Shown piece by piece: positions 48,462 to 56,307 of a stretch of 64,000 nt of DNA. The DNA comes from Blastococcus sp. PRF04-17. Lineage in GTDB: Bacteria > Actinomycetota > Actinomycetes > Mycobacteriales > Geodermatophilaceae. Under the pieces are notes generated by a model. It was given only the letters and a program-made list of their open reading frames with translations, was not told the DNA's origin and ran no database searches. The DNA lies in the NCBI RefSeq assembly GCF_023016265.1, contig NZ_CP095412.1, positions 3,348,001 to 3,412,000 of the forward strand, in the 5' to 3' direction. Every line of letters begins with the position of its first letter. Within the stretch, counting starts at the first letter, position 1. The translations under genes and the position numbers were made by a program.

Positions 48462-49135
48462 GAAGCCTGGTCGCGCTCGTCGGCCGGAAGGCTCGCTCCC
48501 GCCGTCGGCGGGCGGTCCAGCTTCCCGGAGGCCTTGCGGTAGACGAACCAGCCGACGAGGAGGACGACGGCGGCGACCACGACGTAGTCGAGGTACTTCA
48601 GGTTGTCGCGGACGAAGTCGCCCGCCGCCACGCCGAGACCGATGAGCACCGAGTTCCAGATCAGGCTGCCGCCGGCGGTGAACAGCAGGAACTGGCCGAA
48701 GGGCATGCGGACGACGCCGGCCGGCACCGAGATGAAGCTGCGCACGATCGGCACCATGCGGCCGAAGAAGACCGCCGACCGCCCGTGCCGCTCGAACCAG
48801 GCGAAGGTCTTGTCGACGTCCTCGGTCTCGACCAGCGGGAGCCGGTCGAGGAAGGCGTGGGAGCGACGCGGGCCCAGCGCCCGGCCGACGTAGTAGAAGA
48901 ACGTCGCGCCCACGAGCGAGCCCAGGGTGGCGAACAGGACGACGGGGACGATCGACATCCGGCCGTCGTTGATGAGGACCCCGGCCAGGCCCAGCACCGC
49001 CTCGCTCGGGATGGGCGGGATCACGGTCTCGGCCAGGATGGCCAGACCCACCCCGACCGGCCCGAGCTTCTCGACGAGGTCGAGCAGGAAGCCGGTGATC
49101 CCGCCCTCGTCGGTTGCGGCGGCGAGGAGCGACAT
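48458..49135 (-). CDS. DedA-family (SNARE-associated/VTT) membrane protein
   Basis: 225 residues from ATG 49135. DedA hallmarks: 'PVGVGLAILAETVIPPIPSE' (helical hairpin with Glu and the Pro-rich loop), 'LFATLGSLVGATFFYYVGRA', 'WFERHGRSAVFFGRMVPIVR' then 'SFISVPAGVVRM' (the F/G-R-x-x-P-x-x-R motif) and '[20 protein letters not shown]'-like last helix (as written '[18 protein letters not shown]'). DedA proteins are thought to flip membrane lipids such as undecaprenyl phosphate or phosphatidylethanolamine. It heads the three-gene minus-strand operon and is divergent from the amidohydrolase. Confidence 0.95.
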   Translation of the reverse strand: MSLLAAATDEGGITGFLLDLVEKLGPVGVGLAILAETVIPPIPSEAVLGLAGVLINDGRMSIVPVVLFATLGSLVGATFFYYVGRALGPRRSHAFLDRLPLVETEDVDKTFAWFERHGRSAVFFGRMVPIVRSFISVPAGVVRMPFGQFLLFTAGGSLIWNSVLIGLGVAAGDFVRDNLKYLDYVVVAAVVLLVGWFVYRKASGKLDRPPTAGASLPADERDQAS

Positions 49136-49192
49136 GGGCCCCACGGTAACGGCGGCGGCTGGGCGCCGCCGGGGCCTGTCCGCGTGCGCCGT

Positions 49193-49198
49193 TAGGTT
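49193..49198 (+). promoter_or_regulatory. -10 box of the amidohydrolase gene
   Basis: TAGGTT ends 8 nt before ATG 49207, consistent with a leaderless or near-leaderless transcript. No clear -35 box. Confidence 0.45.
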
Positions 49199-49206
49199 GA
49201 GCTCCC

Positions 49207-50505
49207 ATGCGACTCCGGTTCACCGCCCGTGCGCTCGTGATCGGGGACCGCGCCGGCACCGTCGTGCCCGACGGCGTCCTGGACGTCGAGGGCGGTCTGA
49301 TCCGCTGGACCGGACCGGCCGCCGAGGCGCCCGACGCCGGCGGTGCCGAACGGGTGGAGCTGCCCGGGGTGCTCACGCCCGGGCTGGTGAACGCCCACTC
49401 GCACGCGCCGATGGTGCTGTTCCGCGGCCAGGGCGAGGGGCTGCCGCTGGACCGCTGGCTGCGGGAGGTCATGTGGCCGCGGGAGGCGCGGCTGACCGGG
49501 GACGACGTCGAGACGGCCATGACCGCGGCGTCGGCGGAGATGCTCGGCAACGGCGTGACCACCAGCGTGGAGATGTACTTCCATCCCGAGCGGATCGCCG
49601 CCGCGGTGGGCGTCACCGGGGCCCGCGCGGTCATCGCGGCGCCGCTGATCCCGCTGCCGGGCCTGCCGCCCCTCGACGAGCAGCTGGCCGGCGCCGTCGC
49701 GCTGGCCACCGGAGCACCGGACGACGGCACCGTCGAGTACGGCATCGGCCCGCACGCCGCCTACACGGTGCCCCTGCCCGTGCTGCGCGCGGCGGCGGAG
49801 GCGGCCCGGGAGCACGACCTGCTGCTGCACCTGCACGTCGCGGAGACCGCCACGGAGGGCGCCGGGCTGTTCGCCGCCCACGGCTCGTCGGTGCCTGCCC
49901 TCCTGGCGGCGCACGACGTGCTGGGTGGGCGGGTGCTCGCCGCGCACTGCGTGCACCTGGACGACGCCGACCTCGACCTGTGGCAGGAGTACGACGTCGC
50001 GGTCGCCCACTGCCCGGCCAGCAACGCCAAGCTGGCCAGTGGCGTGGCGCCGCTGCGCGCCATGCTCGACCGCGGCATCCGCGTCGGCATGGGCACCGAC
50101 GGTCCGGCGTCCAACGACGGGCTGGACCTGCTCGCCGATGTCCGGCTGGCCGCGGCGCTGGCCCGCCTGGCCGGCCGGTCGGCCACGGCGCTCCCGGCCG
50201 CCGAGGCCTTCTGGCTGGCCACCGGCGGCGCGGCCGAGGCGATCGGCCGGCGCGACCTCGGCGTGCTCGAGGCCGGCCGGCGGGCCGACCTGGTCCACGT
50301 GGACACCCGCGACCTGGCGTTCGAGCCGGTCGGTGACCCGCGGGACCTGCTCGCCCACCTGGTCTGGTCCGGCGGCGGGCGGCACGTCGCCGACGTCTGG
50401 GTGGGGGGCCGGCAGGTCGTCCGGGCCGGCAGGTCGACGGCTGTCGACGTCGACGCGCTGCGGGCCGAGGTCGTCGCACGAGCCGCTCGCCTGGCGCGCG
50501 GCTGA
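49207..50505 (+). CDS. Amidohydrolase (MTA/SAH-deaminase-like)
   Basis: 432 residues. Metal ligands of the TIM-barrel amidohydrolases: 'TPGLVNAHSHAPMVLFRGQG' (HxH), 'HDLLLHLHVAETATEGAG', 'RVLAAHCVHLDDADLDLWQE', 'VAVAHCPASNAKLASGVAPL' and 'IRVGMGTDGPASNDGLDLLA' (final Asp). The block order and the 'SNAKLASGVAPL' phrase match 5-methylthioadenosine/S-adenosylhomocysteine deaminases and the related TrzN/AtzB-like hydrolases. Deamination of an adenosine-type nucleoside is likely. ATG 49207 follows a TAGGTT -10 box. It appears monocistronic. Confidence 0.92.
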   Translation: MRLRFTARALVIGDRAGTVVPDGVLDVEGGLIRWTGPAAEAPDAGGAERVELPGVLTPGLVNAHSHAPMVLFRGQGEGLPLDRWLREVMWPREARLTGDDVETAMTAASAEMLGNGVTTSVEMYFHPERIAAAVGVTGARAVIAAPLIPLPGLPPLDEQLAGAVALATGAPDDGTVEYGIGPHAAYTVPLPVLRAAAEAAREHDLLLHLHVAETATEGAGLFAAHGSSVPALLAAHDVLGGRVLAAHCVHLDDADLDLWQEYDVAVAHCPASNAKLASGVAPLRAMLDRGIRVGMGTDGPASNDGLDLLADVRLAAALARLAGRSATALPAAEAFWLATGGAAEAIGRRDLGVLEAGRRADLVHVDTRDLAFEPVGDPRDLLAHLVWSGGGRHVADVWVGGRQVVRAGRSTAVDVDALRAEVVARAARLARG

Positions 50506-50523
50506 GCACACCCGCGAGGTTTA

Positions 50524-50585
50524 TCAACCAGTCGGTTGACGGCAGGTCGCAACGGGTCTACCGTCTTCCTCAACCGAGAGGTTGA
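50524..50585 (+). promoter_or_regulatory. Promoter with two TCAACC-N4-GGTTGA operators (ArsR-SRPBCC operon)
   Basis: The dyad TCAACC-N4-GGTTGA occurs at 50524-50539 and again at 50570-50585. Between them lies a good promoter: -35 TTGACG (50536-50541), 17-bp spacer, -10 TACCGT (50559-50564). The first operator overlaps the -35, and the second covers the expected transcription start. Strong autorepression by the ArsR protein encoded next is inferred. Confidence 0.82.
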
Positions 50586-50598
50586 AGAGGAGGACGAC

Positions 50599-51108
50599 GT
50601 GGCGGACCAGCTCTCCCGGGTGTTCTCGGCCCTCGCCGACCCCACCCGGCGCGACATCGTGGCGCGGCTGTCGATCGGCGACGCCACGGTGGGCGAGCTC
50701 GCCGCGCCGTTCGACGTCACCGTCCAGGCGGTGTCCAAGCACCTCAAGGTGCTCGAGGACGCCGGCCTGGTGACCAGGAGCCGGGATGCCCAGCGCCGTC
50801 CCGTGCACCTGGAGGCGGAGGTGTTCGACCTGATGACCAAGTGGCTCGAGCGCTACCGCCGCCGCGCCGAGGCGCGCTACCGCCGCCTGGACGACGTCCT
50901 CGCGGCCATGCCTGACGAACCACAGCCTGACGAACCACAGCCCGACGAACCACAGCCCGACGAACCACAGCCCGACGAACCACAGCCCGACGAACCACAG
51001 CCCGACGAACCACAGCCCGACGAACCACAGCCCGACGAACCACAGCCCGACGAACCACAGCCCGACGCTCCGCCCGTACCGAAGACCCAGGAAGGAACAC
51101 CGTCATGA
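50599..51108 (+). CDS. ArsR-family regulator with a C-terminal PDEPQ repeat tail
   Basis: 169 residues. The first 95 are a canonical ArsR/SmtB winged helix: 'SRVFSALADPTRRDIVARLS', 'DATVGELAAPFDVTVQAVSK' then 'HLKVLEDAGLV', and 'RRPVHLEAEVFDLMTKWLER'. From residue about 105 it carries ten perfect PDEPQ pentapeptides, then 'PDAPPVPKTQEGTPS'. The tail is acidic, disordered and not part of the fold. Partner regulators of AHSA1/SRPBCC genes usually end soon after 'RRLDDVLAAM', so the repeat is an unusual addition. GTG 50599 has GAAGAGGAGG upstream; the stop overlaps the SRPBCC ATG. Confidence 0.93.
   Translation: MADQLSRVFSALADPTRRDIVARLSIGDATVGELAAPFDVTVQAVSKHLKVLEDAGLVTRSRDAQRRPVHLEAEVFDLMTKWLERYRRRAEARYRRLDDVLAAMPDEPQPDEPQPDEPQPDEPQPDEPQPDEPQPDEPQPDEPQPDEPQPDEPQPDAPPVPKTQEGTPS
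50911..51060 (+). repeat. 15-bp tandem repeat, ten copies
   Basis: Ten contiguous copies of CCYGACGAACCACAG, the first two with T and the other eight with C at position 3, otherwise identical. The array is in frame and encodes (PDEPQ)10 in the ArsR protein. Near-perfect identity suggests recent expansion and strain-variable length. Confidence 0.95.
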
Positions 51109-51590
51109 CCAGCACCACGTCCCGCGAGACCCGGATCGTCGCCGACCCCGACCTGCCGATCGTGCGGATCACCCGGGAGTTCGACGCCCCGCCCGAGAAG
51201 GTCTTCCGCGCGCACACCGACCCGGATCTGGTCGCGCAGTGGATGGGCCCGAACGGCATGGAGAACCGGATCGACGAGTGGGACTGCCGCACCGGCGGCT
51301 CCTGGCGGTACGTCGCGATGCGCGATGGCGAGGAGTACGGCTTCCGGGGTTGCTTCCACGAGGTCCGGCCCGACGAACTGATCGTGCAGACCTTCACCTT
51401 CGAGGGCATGCCCGACGGCGTCGCCCTGGAGAAGCTCGTGCTCGAGGACCTCGGGAACGGCCGGACCCGGCTGACCGCGACGTCCCTGGTCGACTCGTTC
51501 GAGGGCCGCGACGGCTTCCTGGCCGGCGGCATGGACGTCGGCGTCAACGAGGGCTACGCCAAGCTCGACGAGCTGCTGGCGCGCGGCTGA
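51105..51590 (+). CDS. SRPBCC (AHSA1/Aha1-like) family protein
   Basis: 161 residues of the START/Bet v1 fold: 'IVRITREFDAPPEKVFRAHT', 'DPDLVAQWMGPNGMENRIDE', 'GGSWRYVAMRDGEEYGFRGC', 'FHEVRPDELIVQTFTFEGMP' and 'SFEGRDGFLAGGMDVGVNEG'. This subfamily is almost always paired with an ArsR repressor, as here (ATGA overlap). It binds hydrophobic ligands; the actual ligand and function are unknown. Confidence 0.93.
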   Translation: MTSTTSRETRIVADPDLPIVRITREFDAPPEKVFRAHTDPDLVAQWMGPNGMENRIDEWDCRTGGSWRYVAMRDGEEYGFRGCFHEVRPDELIVQTFTFEGMPDGVALEKLVLEDLGNGRTRLTATSLVDSFEGRDGFLAGGMDVGVNEGYAKLDELLARG

Positions 51591-51640
51591 CCAGCGGACA
51601 CGGAGTGGGAGGGCGCGGATTTCGCGCCCCTCCCACTCCG

Positions 51641-52444
51641 TCACGCGCGCAGGGAGACGGTGTCGCCGCGGCCGACGGTGCGCAGCTCTCCGGGCAGCTG
51701 CCGGCGGCCGACCTCGGCGAGGAAGTCGCCCAGCGGGGACCTGAACCGGTCGTAGTCGTCGAAGTGGACCGGCACGGTGACCGGGGGCTTCAGCAGCTCG
51801 ACGAGGTCGGCGCCCTGCCGGGCATCCATCGTCACGGTCAGCCCGAGCGCCTTCGTCCCGCCGAGGTGCGGGATGAGGACGTCGAGCGGCCCGCACCGCT
51901 CGAGCACCTCGCCGAGGAACGGCCGGTAGAGGGTGTCGCCGCTGATGTAGCCGCGCCAGCTGACCGCCCCGTCGCGCACGAGTTCCAGGACGCTGCCCAT
52001 GACGGGCGGCAGCACCCTCGCCAGGGGGCCCGGCCCGTGCACGCCGGGCACTGCGGTGACCCGCAGTTCCTCGCCGTCGCCGCCGAGGACGTGCTGCTGC
52101 CAGGGCTCGAGGTCGGCGGTGGCGCCGAACCCCTTCCGGTCCAGCCGTCGGGCGGCCTCCTGGGTGGTCACGACCGGCGTGGCCTTGTCCAGGTGGCGGG
52201 TGGCGATGTCGTCCCAGTGGTCGCCGTGCATGTGGCTGAGCACGATCGCGTCCAGCGGCGGTAGCTGCGTCGGCTGCAGCGCCGGGTCGGTCAGCCGCTT
52301 GGTCCACAGCCCCTTGCCGAGGTACGCCCGGTCGCCCCGGTGCAGGAAGCTCGGGTCGGTGAGCAGCGTGAACCCGCTGATGCGCAGCAGCATCGTGGCG
52401 TTGCCGCCGAAGGTCATCGTGACGTCGTCGCGGGCTCCGGCCAT
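51641..52444 (-). CDS. MBL-fold metallo-hydrolase (UlaG/YtnP-like)
   Basis: 267 residues. N-terminal 'VTMTFGGNATMLLRISGFTL' then 'LTDPSFLHRG', the metal-binding HxHxDH motif 'IVLSHMHGDHWDD', further ligands in 'VTAVPGVHGPGPLARVLPPV' and 'GYISGDTLYRPFLGEVLERC', and 'VLIPHLGGTKALGLTVTMDA' with 'PVHFDDYDRFRSPL' at the C-terminus. This order matches the UlaG-like branch (L-ascorbate-6-phosphate lactonase relatives), but substrates vary. ATG 52444. Its tail converges on the SRPBCC gene and its 5' end is divergent from tldD. Confidence 0.92.
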   Translation of the reverse strand: MAGARDDVTMTFGGNATMLLRISGFTLLTDPSFLHRGDRAYLGKGLWTKRLTDPALQPTQLPPLDAIVLSHMHGDHWDDIATRHLDKATPVVTTQEAARRLDRKGFGATADLEPWQQHVLGGDGEELRVTAVPGVHGPGPLARVLPPVMGSVLELVRDGAVSWRGYISGDTLYRPFLGEVLERCGPLDVLIPHLGGTKALGLTVTMDARQGADLVELLKPPVTVPVHFDDYDRFRSPLGDFLAEVGRRQLPGELRTVGRGDTVSLRA

Positions 52445-52531
52445 GCCCGCCGCCCTACCCGGCGGGACGATCGGCACACCGGAGTCGCGCGATCTGTAGC
52501 GGTGCGAACGATCCCTGGTAGACAGGGGGCC

Positions 52532-54046
52532 GTGCCAGGAGCCCGCGCCATCGACGAGTCCTTCCTCGCCCTGCCGCTGTCCGCGCTCACCGACGCCGCC
52601 CTGACCCGGGCGGTCGACCTGGGGTGCGAGCACGCCGACATCCGGGTCGAGCGGATCCGGACGCAGACCATCACGCTGCGGGACGCCCGGCCCGAGGCGT
52701 TCACCGACGCCGAGGACCTCGGCCTGGCCGTCCGCGTGGTGCACGAGGGCACGTGGGGCTTCGCGGCCGGCGTCGTCCTGACCGCGGCCGAGGCCGTTCG
52801 GCTGGCCGAGGAGGCCGTCGCCGTGGCCCAGGTGTCGGCGGCGATCAACACCGACCGCGTCGAGCTGGCTCCCGAGCCGGTCTACCCCGATGCCACCTGG
52901 GTGTCGGACTACGACGTCGACCCGTTCGCGGTGCCCGACGCGGACAAGTCGGCGCTGCTCGTCGACCTCTCCGAGCAGCTGATGGCCGCCGACGGCGTGG
53001 AGCACGTGCAGAGCAGCTGCATGCACGTGAAGGAGCAGAAGTACTACGCCGACACCGCCGGCACGCGGACGCGCCAGCAGCGGGTGCGCATCCACCCGGA
53101 GTTCACCGCGCTGACCGTGGACCGGGCCACCGGGCAGTTCGAGAGCATGCGGACCCTCGCGCCGCCGGTCGGCCGCGGCTGGGAGTACCTGACCGGCAGC
53201 GGGTGGGACTGGCGCGGCGAGCTGGCCGAGATCCCCGAGCTGCTGCGGGAGAAGACCAAGGCGCCGTCGGTCGACGCCGGCCGCTACGACCTCGTCATCG
53301 ATCCCTCGAACCTGTTCCTCACCATCCACGAGTCGATCGGGCACGCCACCGAGCTCGACCGGGCCCTGGGCTACGAGGCCGCGTACGCGGGGACGAGCTT
53401 CGCCACCGTCGACAAGCTCGGCACTCTGAAGTACGGGTCGCCGCTGATGAACGTCACCGGCGACCGGACCGCGCGGTACGGCCTGTCGACGGTCGGCTGG
53501 GACGACGAGGGCGTCGCCGGACAGCAGTGGGACATCGTGAAGGACGGCGTCCTCGTCGGTTACCAGGTCGACCGCAACATGGCCCGGCTGCGCGGGATGC
53601 CCCGGTCCAACGGCTGCGCCTTCGCCGACTCCCCCGGTCACGTGCCGGTGCAGCGGATGCCCAACGTGTCGCTGCAGCCGGCGCCCGACGGGCCGTCGAC
53701 CGACGAGATCATCGCCGGGGTCGAGCGCGGCATCTACGTCGTCGGCGACAAGAGTTGGTCGATCGACATGCAGCGGTACAACTTCCAGTTCACCGGCCAG
53801 CGGTTCTACCGGATCGAGGGCGGCCGGCTCGCCGGCCAGCTCCGGGACGTCGCCTACCAGGCGACGACCACCGACTTCTGGGGCGCCATGTCGGTCGTCG
53901 GCGGCCCCCAGACCTACGTGCTCGGCGGCGCCATGAACTGCGGCAAGGCCCAGCCCGGTCAGGTCGCACCGGTCAGCCACGGCTGCCCGACCGCGCTGTT
54001 CGAGAACGTGAACATCCTCAACACCGTGCAGGAGGCCGGCCGATGA
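52532..54046 (+). CDS. tldD: TldD-family metalloprotease subunit
   Basis: 504 residues. N-terminal TldD domain: 'CEHADIRVERIRTQTITLRD', 'EDLGLAVRVVHEGTWGFAAG'. The metalloprotease motif 'LTIHESIGHATELDRALGYE' (HExxxH, H266-H271) binds zinc, and the C-terminal domain reads 'GYQVDRNMARLRGMPRSNGC' and 'GGRLAGQLRDVAYQATTTDF'. With TldE it forms a heterodimeric protease (known from microcin B17 maturation and CcdA degradation in E. coli) that degrades unfolded peptides. Near-family length. GTG 52532 is preceded 7 nt upstream by TAGACA. Confidence 0.94.
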   Translation: MPGARAIDESFLALPLSALTDAALTRAVDLGCEHADIRVERIRTQTITLRDARPEAFTDAEDLGLAVRVVHEGTWGFAAGVVLTAAEAVRLAEEAVAVAQVSAAINTDRVELAPEPVYPDATWVSDYDVDPFAVPDADKSALLVDLSEQLMAADGVEHVQSSCMHVKEQKYYADTAGTRTRQQRVRIHPEFTALTVDRATGQFESMRTLAPPVGRGWEYLTGSGWDWRGELAEIPELLREKTKAPSVDAGRYDLVIDPSNLFLTIHESIGHATELDRALGYEAAYAGTSFATVDKLGTLKYGSPLMNVTGDRTARYGLSTVGWDDEGVAGQQWDIVKDGVLVGYQVDRNMARLRGMPRSNGCAFADSPGHVPVQRMPNVSLQPAPDGPSTDEIIAGVERGIYVVGDKSWSIDMQRYNFQFTGQRFYRIEGGRLAGQLRDVAYQATTTDFWGAMSVVGGPQTYVLGGAMNCGKAQPGQVAPVSHGCPTALFENVNILNTVQEAGR

Positions 54047-55431
54047 GCGTCCTGCGCGCCCAGGAACTGGTGGAGAAGGCTCTCGCGCTGTCGACCGCCC
54101 ACGGCCAGGTCACCTTCGTGGTGGACAGCTCCGAGGCGAACCTGCGGTGGGCCAGCAACAGCCTCACGACCAACGGCGCCATGCGCTCTCGCTCGGTGGT
54201 CGTCATCTCCTTCGTCGACGGTGGTGCCGGGATGGCCGCCGGCACGGTCACCCGCACCGGGACGCCGGACGTCGCCGAGCTGGTCGCCGCGAGCGAGCGG
54301 GCGGCCCGGGACGCCGGCCCGGCCGAGGACGCCGTCCCGCTGATCAGCGACCCCCCGGCGGGCAACGGCGACTGGGACGCCGACCCCGCCGAGACCTCCA
54401 TCGGGGTGTTCGGCGAGTTCGCCCCCGCACTGGGTCAGGCCTTCGGCGAGGCCCGTGACCGGGGCGAGCTGCTCTTCGGGTTCGCCGAGCACTCGATGCG
54501 CACCGTCTACCTGGGCAGCTCCACCGGGCTACGGCTCCGGCACGACCAGCCCACCGGCCGGGTCGAGCTGAACGGCAAGACGCCTGACTTCGGCCGGTCG
54601 GTCTGGGCCGGCACCGGCACCCGCGACTTCCGCGACGTGTCGGTGGCCGACCTCGCCGCCGACGTGCAGCGCAAGATGGCCTGGTCGCAGCGGCGGATCG
54701 AGCTCCCTGCCGGACGGTACGAGACGGTGCTGCCGCCCTCGGCCGTCAGCGACCTGATGATCTACCTCTACTGGACCATGGAGTCCCGGGATGCCGACGA
54801 GGGCCGCAACGTCTTCGCGAAGGCCGGGGGCGGCAACCGCACGGGTGAGCGGCTGGCCGCGCTGCCGCTGACCCTGCGCAGCGATCCGGCCGCGCCGGGG
54901 CTGGAGACGGCGCCCTTCCAGGTGGTGAGTGCCTCGTCCGGTTCCGCGTCGGTCTTCGACAACGGCATGGCGTGCCCGGCGGTGAAGTGGATCGAGGACG
55001 GCACGCTGGCGAACCTGATCCGCCCCCGCGCGTGGGCGCTGCGGACGACGGCGCCGGCGACGGCGGGAGTCGACAACCTGATCCTCGAGGACCCGAACGC
55101 GACCGCCTCGCTCGACGAGATGGTCGCCGCCACCGAACGCGGCCTGCTCCTCACCACGCTCTGGTACATCCGCGAGGTCGATCCCCAGACCCTGCTCCTG
55201 ACCGGCCTCACCCGCGACGGCGTGTTCCTGGTGGAGAACGGCGAAGTCAGCGGGGCGGTGAACAACTTCCGGTTCAACGAGTCGCCGGTCGACCTGCTCG
55301 GGCGGACCGTGCAGGCGGGGCTGACGGAGCGGACGCTGCCGCGGGAGTGGAACGACTGGTTCACCCGCGCCGCGATGCCGCCGCTGCGGGTGCCGGACTT
55401 CAACATGAGCAGCGTGAGCCCCGCGAGCTGA
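54043..55431 (+). CDS. TldE/PmbA-family metalloprotease subunit
   Basis: 462 residues: 'QVTFVVDSSEANLRWASNSL', 'MRSRSVVVISFVDGGAGMAA', 'GYETVLPPSAVSDLMIYLYW'-like catalytic-domain entry (as written 'RYETVLPPSAVSDLMIYLYW'), 'TTLWYIREVDPQTLLLTGLT' and 'RDGVFLVENGEVSGAVNNFR' then 'FNESPVDLL'. It lacks the HExxxH zinc motif, as TldE partners do. ATG 54043 overlaps the tldD stop (ATGA), so the two subunits are made in stoichiometric amounts. Confidence 0.93.
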   Translation: MSVLRAQELVEKALALSTAHGQVTFVVDSSEANLRWASNSLTTNGAMRSRSVVVISFVDGGAGMAAGTVTRTGTPDVAELVAASERAARDAGPAEDAVPLISDPPAGNGDWDADPAETSIGVFGEFAPALGQAFGEARDRGELLFGFAEHSMRTVYLGSSTGLRLRHDQPTGRVELNGKTPDFGRSVWAGTGTRDFRDVSVADLAADVQRKMAWSQRRIELPAGRYETVLPPSAVSDLMIYLYWTMESRDADEGRNVFAKAGGGNRTGERLAALPLTLRSDPAAPGLETAPFQVVSASSGSASVFDNGMACPAVKWIEDGTLANLIRPRAWALRTTAPATAGVDNLILEDPNATASLDEMVAATERGLLLTTLWYIREVDPQTLLLTGLTRDGVFLVENGEVSGAVNNFRFNESPVDLLGRTVQAGLTERTLPREWNDWFTRAAMPPLRVPDFNMSSVSPAS

Positions 55432-55721
55432 GTCGCCACATCTCGCGGGTCACACCCGCCCCGCCGGTCACCGGAACCGGACCTCGGCGGTGCACATACG
55501 CCAACGCCCACCGGGATGCCTGGTGGAAAGTGACGGCGACGAGGCGTGCTGGGCCAATTACGCTGTGTACCGGAAGAGCGACAGCTCGAAACCCGCGGAC
55601 GGGACCAGATTCGGTCGAGGGATTCAGTACCACTCCATTCCTGCCGATACATCGGTCACGTTCGCAATTTCCAGCGTGCACAAGGTCCCGCCTTTCCCGG
55701 GACTGTCGAGGGGAGGCTCCC
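55432..55721. other. 290-bp relatively AT-rich leader upstream of the Cys-rich gene
   Basis: Between tldE and the small Cys-rich gene, roughly 55480-55700 is visibly poorer in G+C than its surroundings (runs such as CCAATTACGCTGTGTACC and GCAATTTCCAGC). I see no recognisable gene or riboswitch. It probably holds the promoter and a long 5' leader for the gene at 55722; a foreign insertion remnant is the alternative. Confidence 0.4.
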
Positions 55722-56021
55722 ATGACCAGGAGTTCCAAGCCGTCCGTGTTCCAGGTGGGCAAGGTCCGCGACGACGGCCGCACGGTCGTCATCTCGGGTT
55801 GGGGCCTGGGCCTCTGTGCCGCTGCGTGCGCGTGCCACCGGCATCCGTCCGCCGGTCACCTGGCCATCGCCGAGGACCAGGCCGGCGGCAAGCTCGGCCT
55901 GGCCACCTTCGACGCGGACTGCACGTGCTGCGAGCCGTGGACGGCCGACGAGCTGGCCGCGATCCTCCGCGACCTCGAGACCGTCGCGAGCCTGCAGGCC
56001 CAGGAGCCGCTGGCCGGCTGA
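55722..56021 (+). CDS. Small cysteine-rich protein, unknown function
   Basis: 99 residues from ATG 55722, which has a strong GGGGAGG site. The first part reads 'KPSVFQVGKVRDDGRTVVIS' then 'GWGLGLCAAACACHRHPSAG'; the second has 'LATFDADCTCCEPWTADELA'. The six Cys form two clusters (CAAACAC and CTCC) about 40 residues apart, with nearby His. This suggests a bound metal (Zn or Fe-S) or disulfides. No signal peptide is evident. I know no family. It is followed by a strong terminator and appears to be an independent transcription unit. Confidence 0.72.
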   Translation: MTRSSKPSVFQVGKVRDDGRTVVISGWGLGLCAAACACHRHPSAGHLAIAEDQAGGKLGLATFDADCTCCEPWTADELAAILRDLETVASLQAQEPLAG

Positions 56022-56067
56022 GACCGGTCCACCCATCTCCCGCCACCCCGCCGGGTGGCTGACTCGC

Positions 56068-56091
56068 CCGGGGGCGCGCCAGCGCCCCCGG
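56068..56091 (+). terminator. Hairpin terminator after the Cys-rich gene
   Basis: Perfect 10-bp arms CCGGGGGCGC (56068-56077) and GCGCCCCCGG (56082-56091), loop GCCA, followed by AGTGCTTTCT, a weak U-tract. Lies 46 bp beyond the stop. Confidence 0.75.
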
Positions 56092-56307
56092 AGTGCTTTC
56101 TGCGCCCTCTACCTCGTCCCGCGGAGCGCCGGGGGAGGGAAGTGGTTCGTGCGCGCGCCTGAGGCAGCTGTGACTGGCGGGGCGCTGCGCGGGAACCGAT
56201 CAGCGAGTCGTCCGCTACTTGTCGACACCGAATCCCTACCGTCCGTTTCGACGCGCATCCAACGCGGCCCCTTCCCCGGGCCCGGCGCAAGCAGACGGAG
56301 GCGGACG

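Noticed and set aside
50911-51060. Regular direct repeats suggesting a CRISPR array
   Set aside because: The 15-bp units are contiguous without spacers and keep the reading frame of the ArsR gene, so this is a coding minisatellite. No cas genes are present.
56092-56307. A c-di-AMP (ydaO-type) riboswitch before the NlpC/P60 gene, as is common in actinobacteria
   Set aside because: Pieces such as GGGAACC and CCGAATCC occur, but the hallmark CAGCTAACC segment and the helix order are not found. A covariance-model search would decide.
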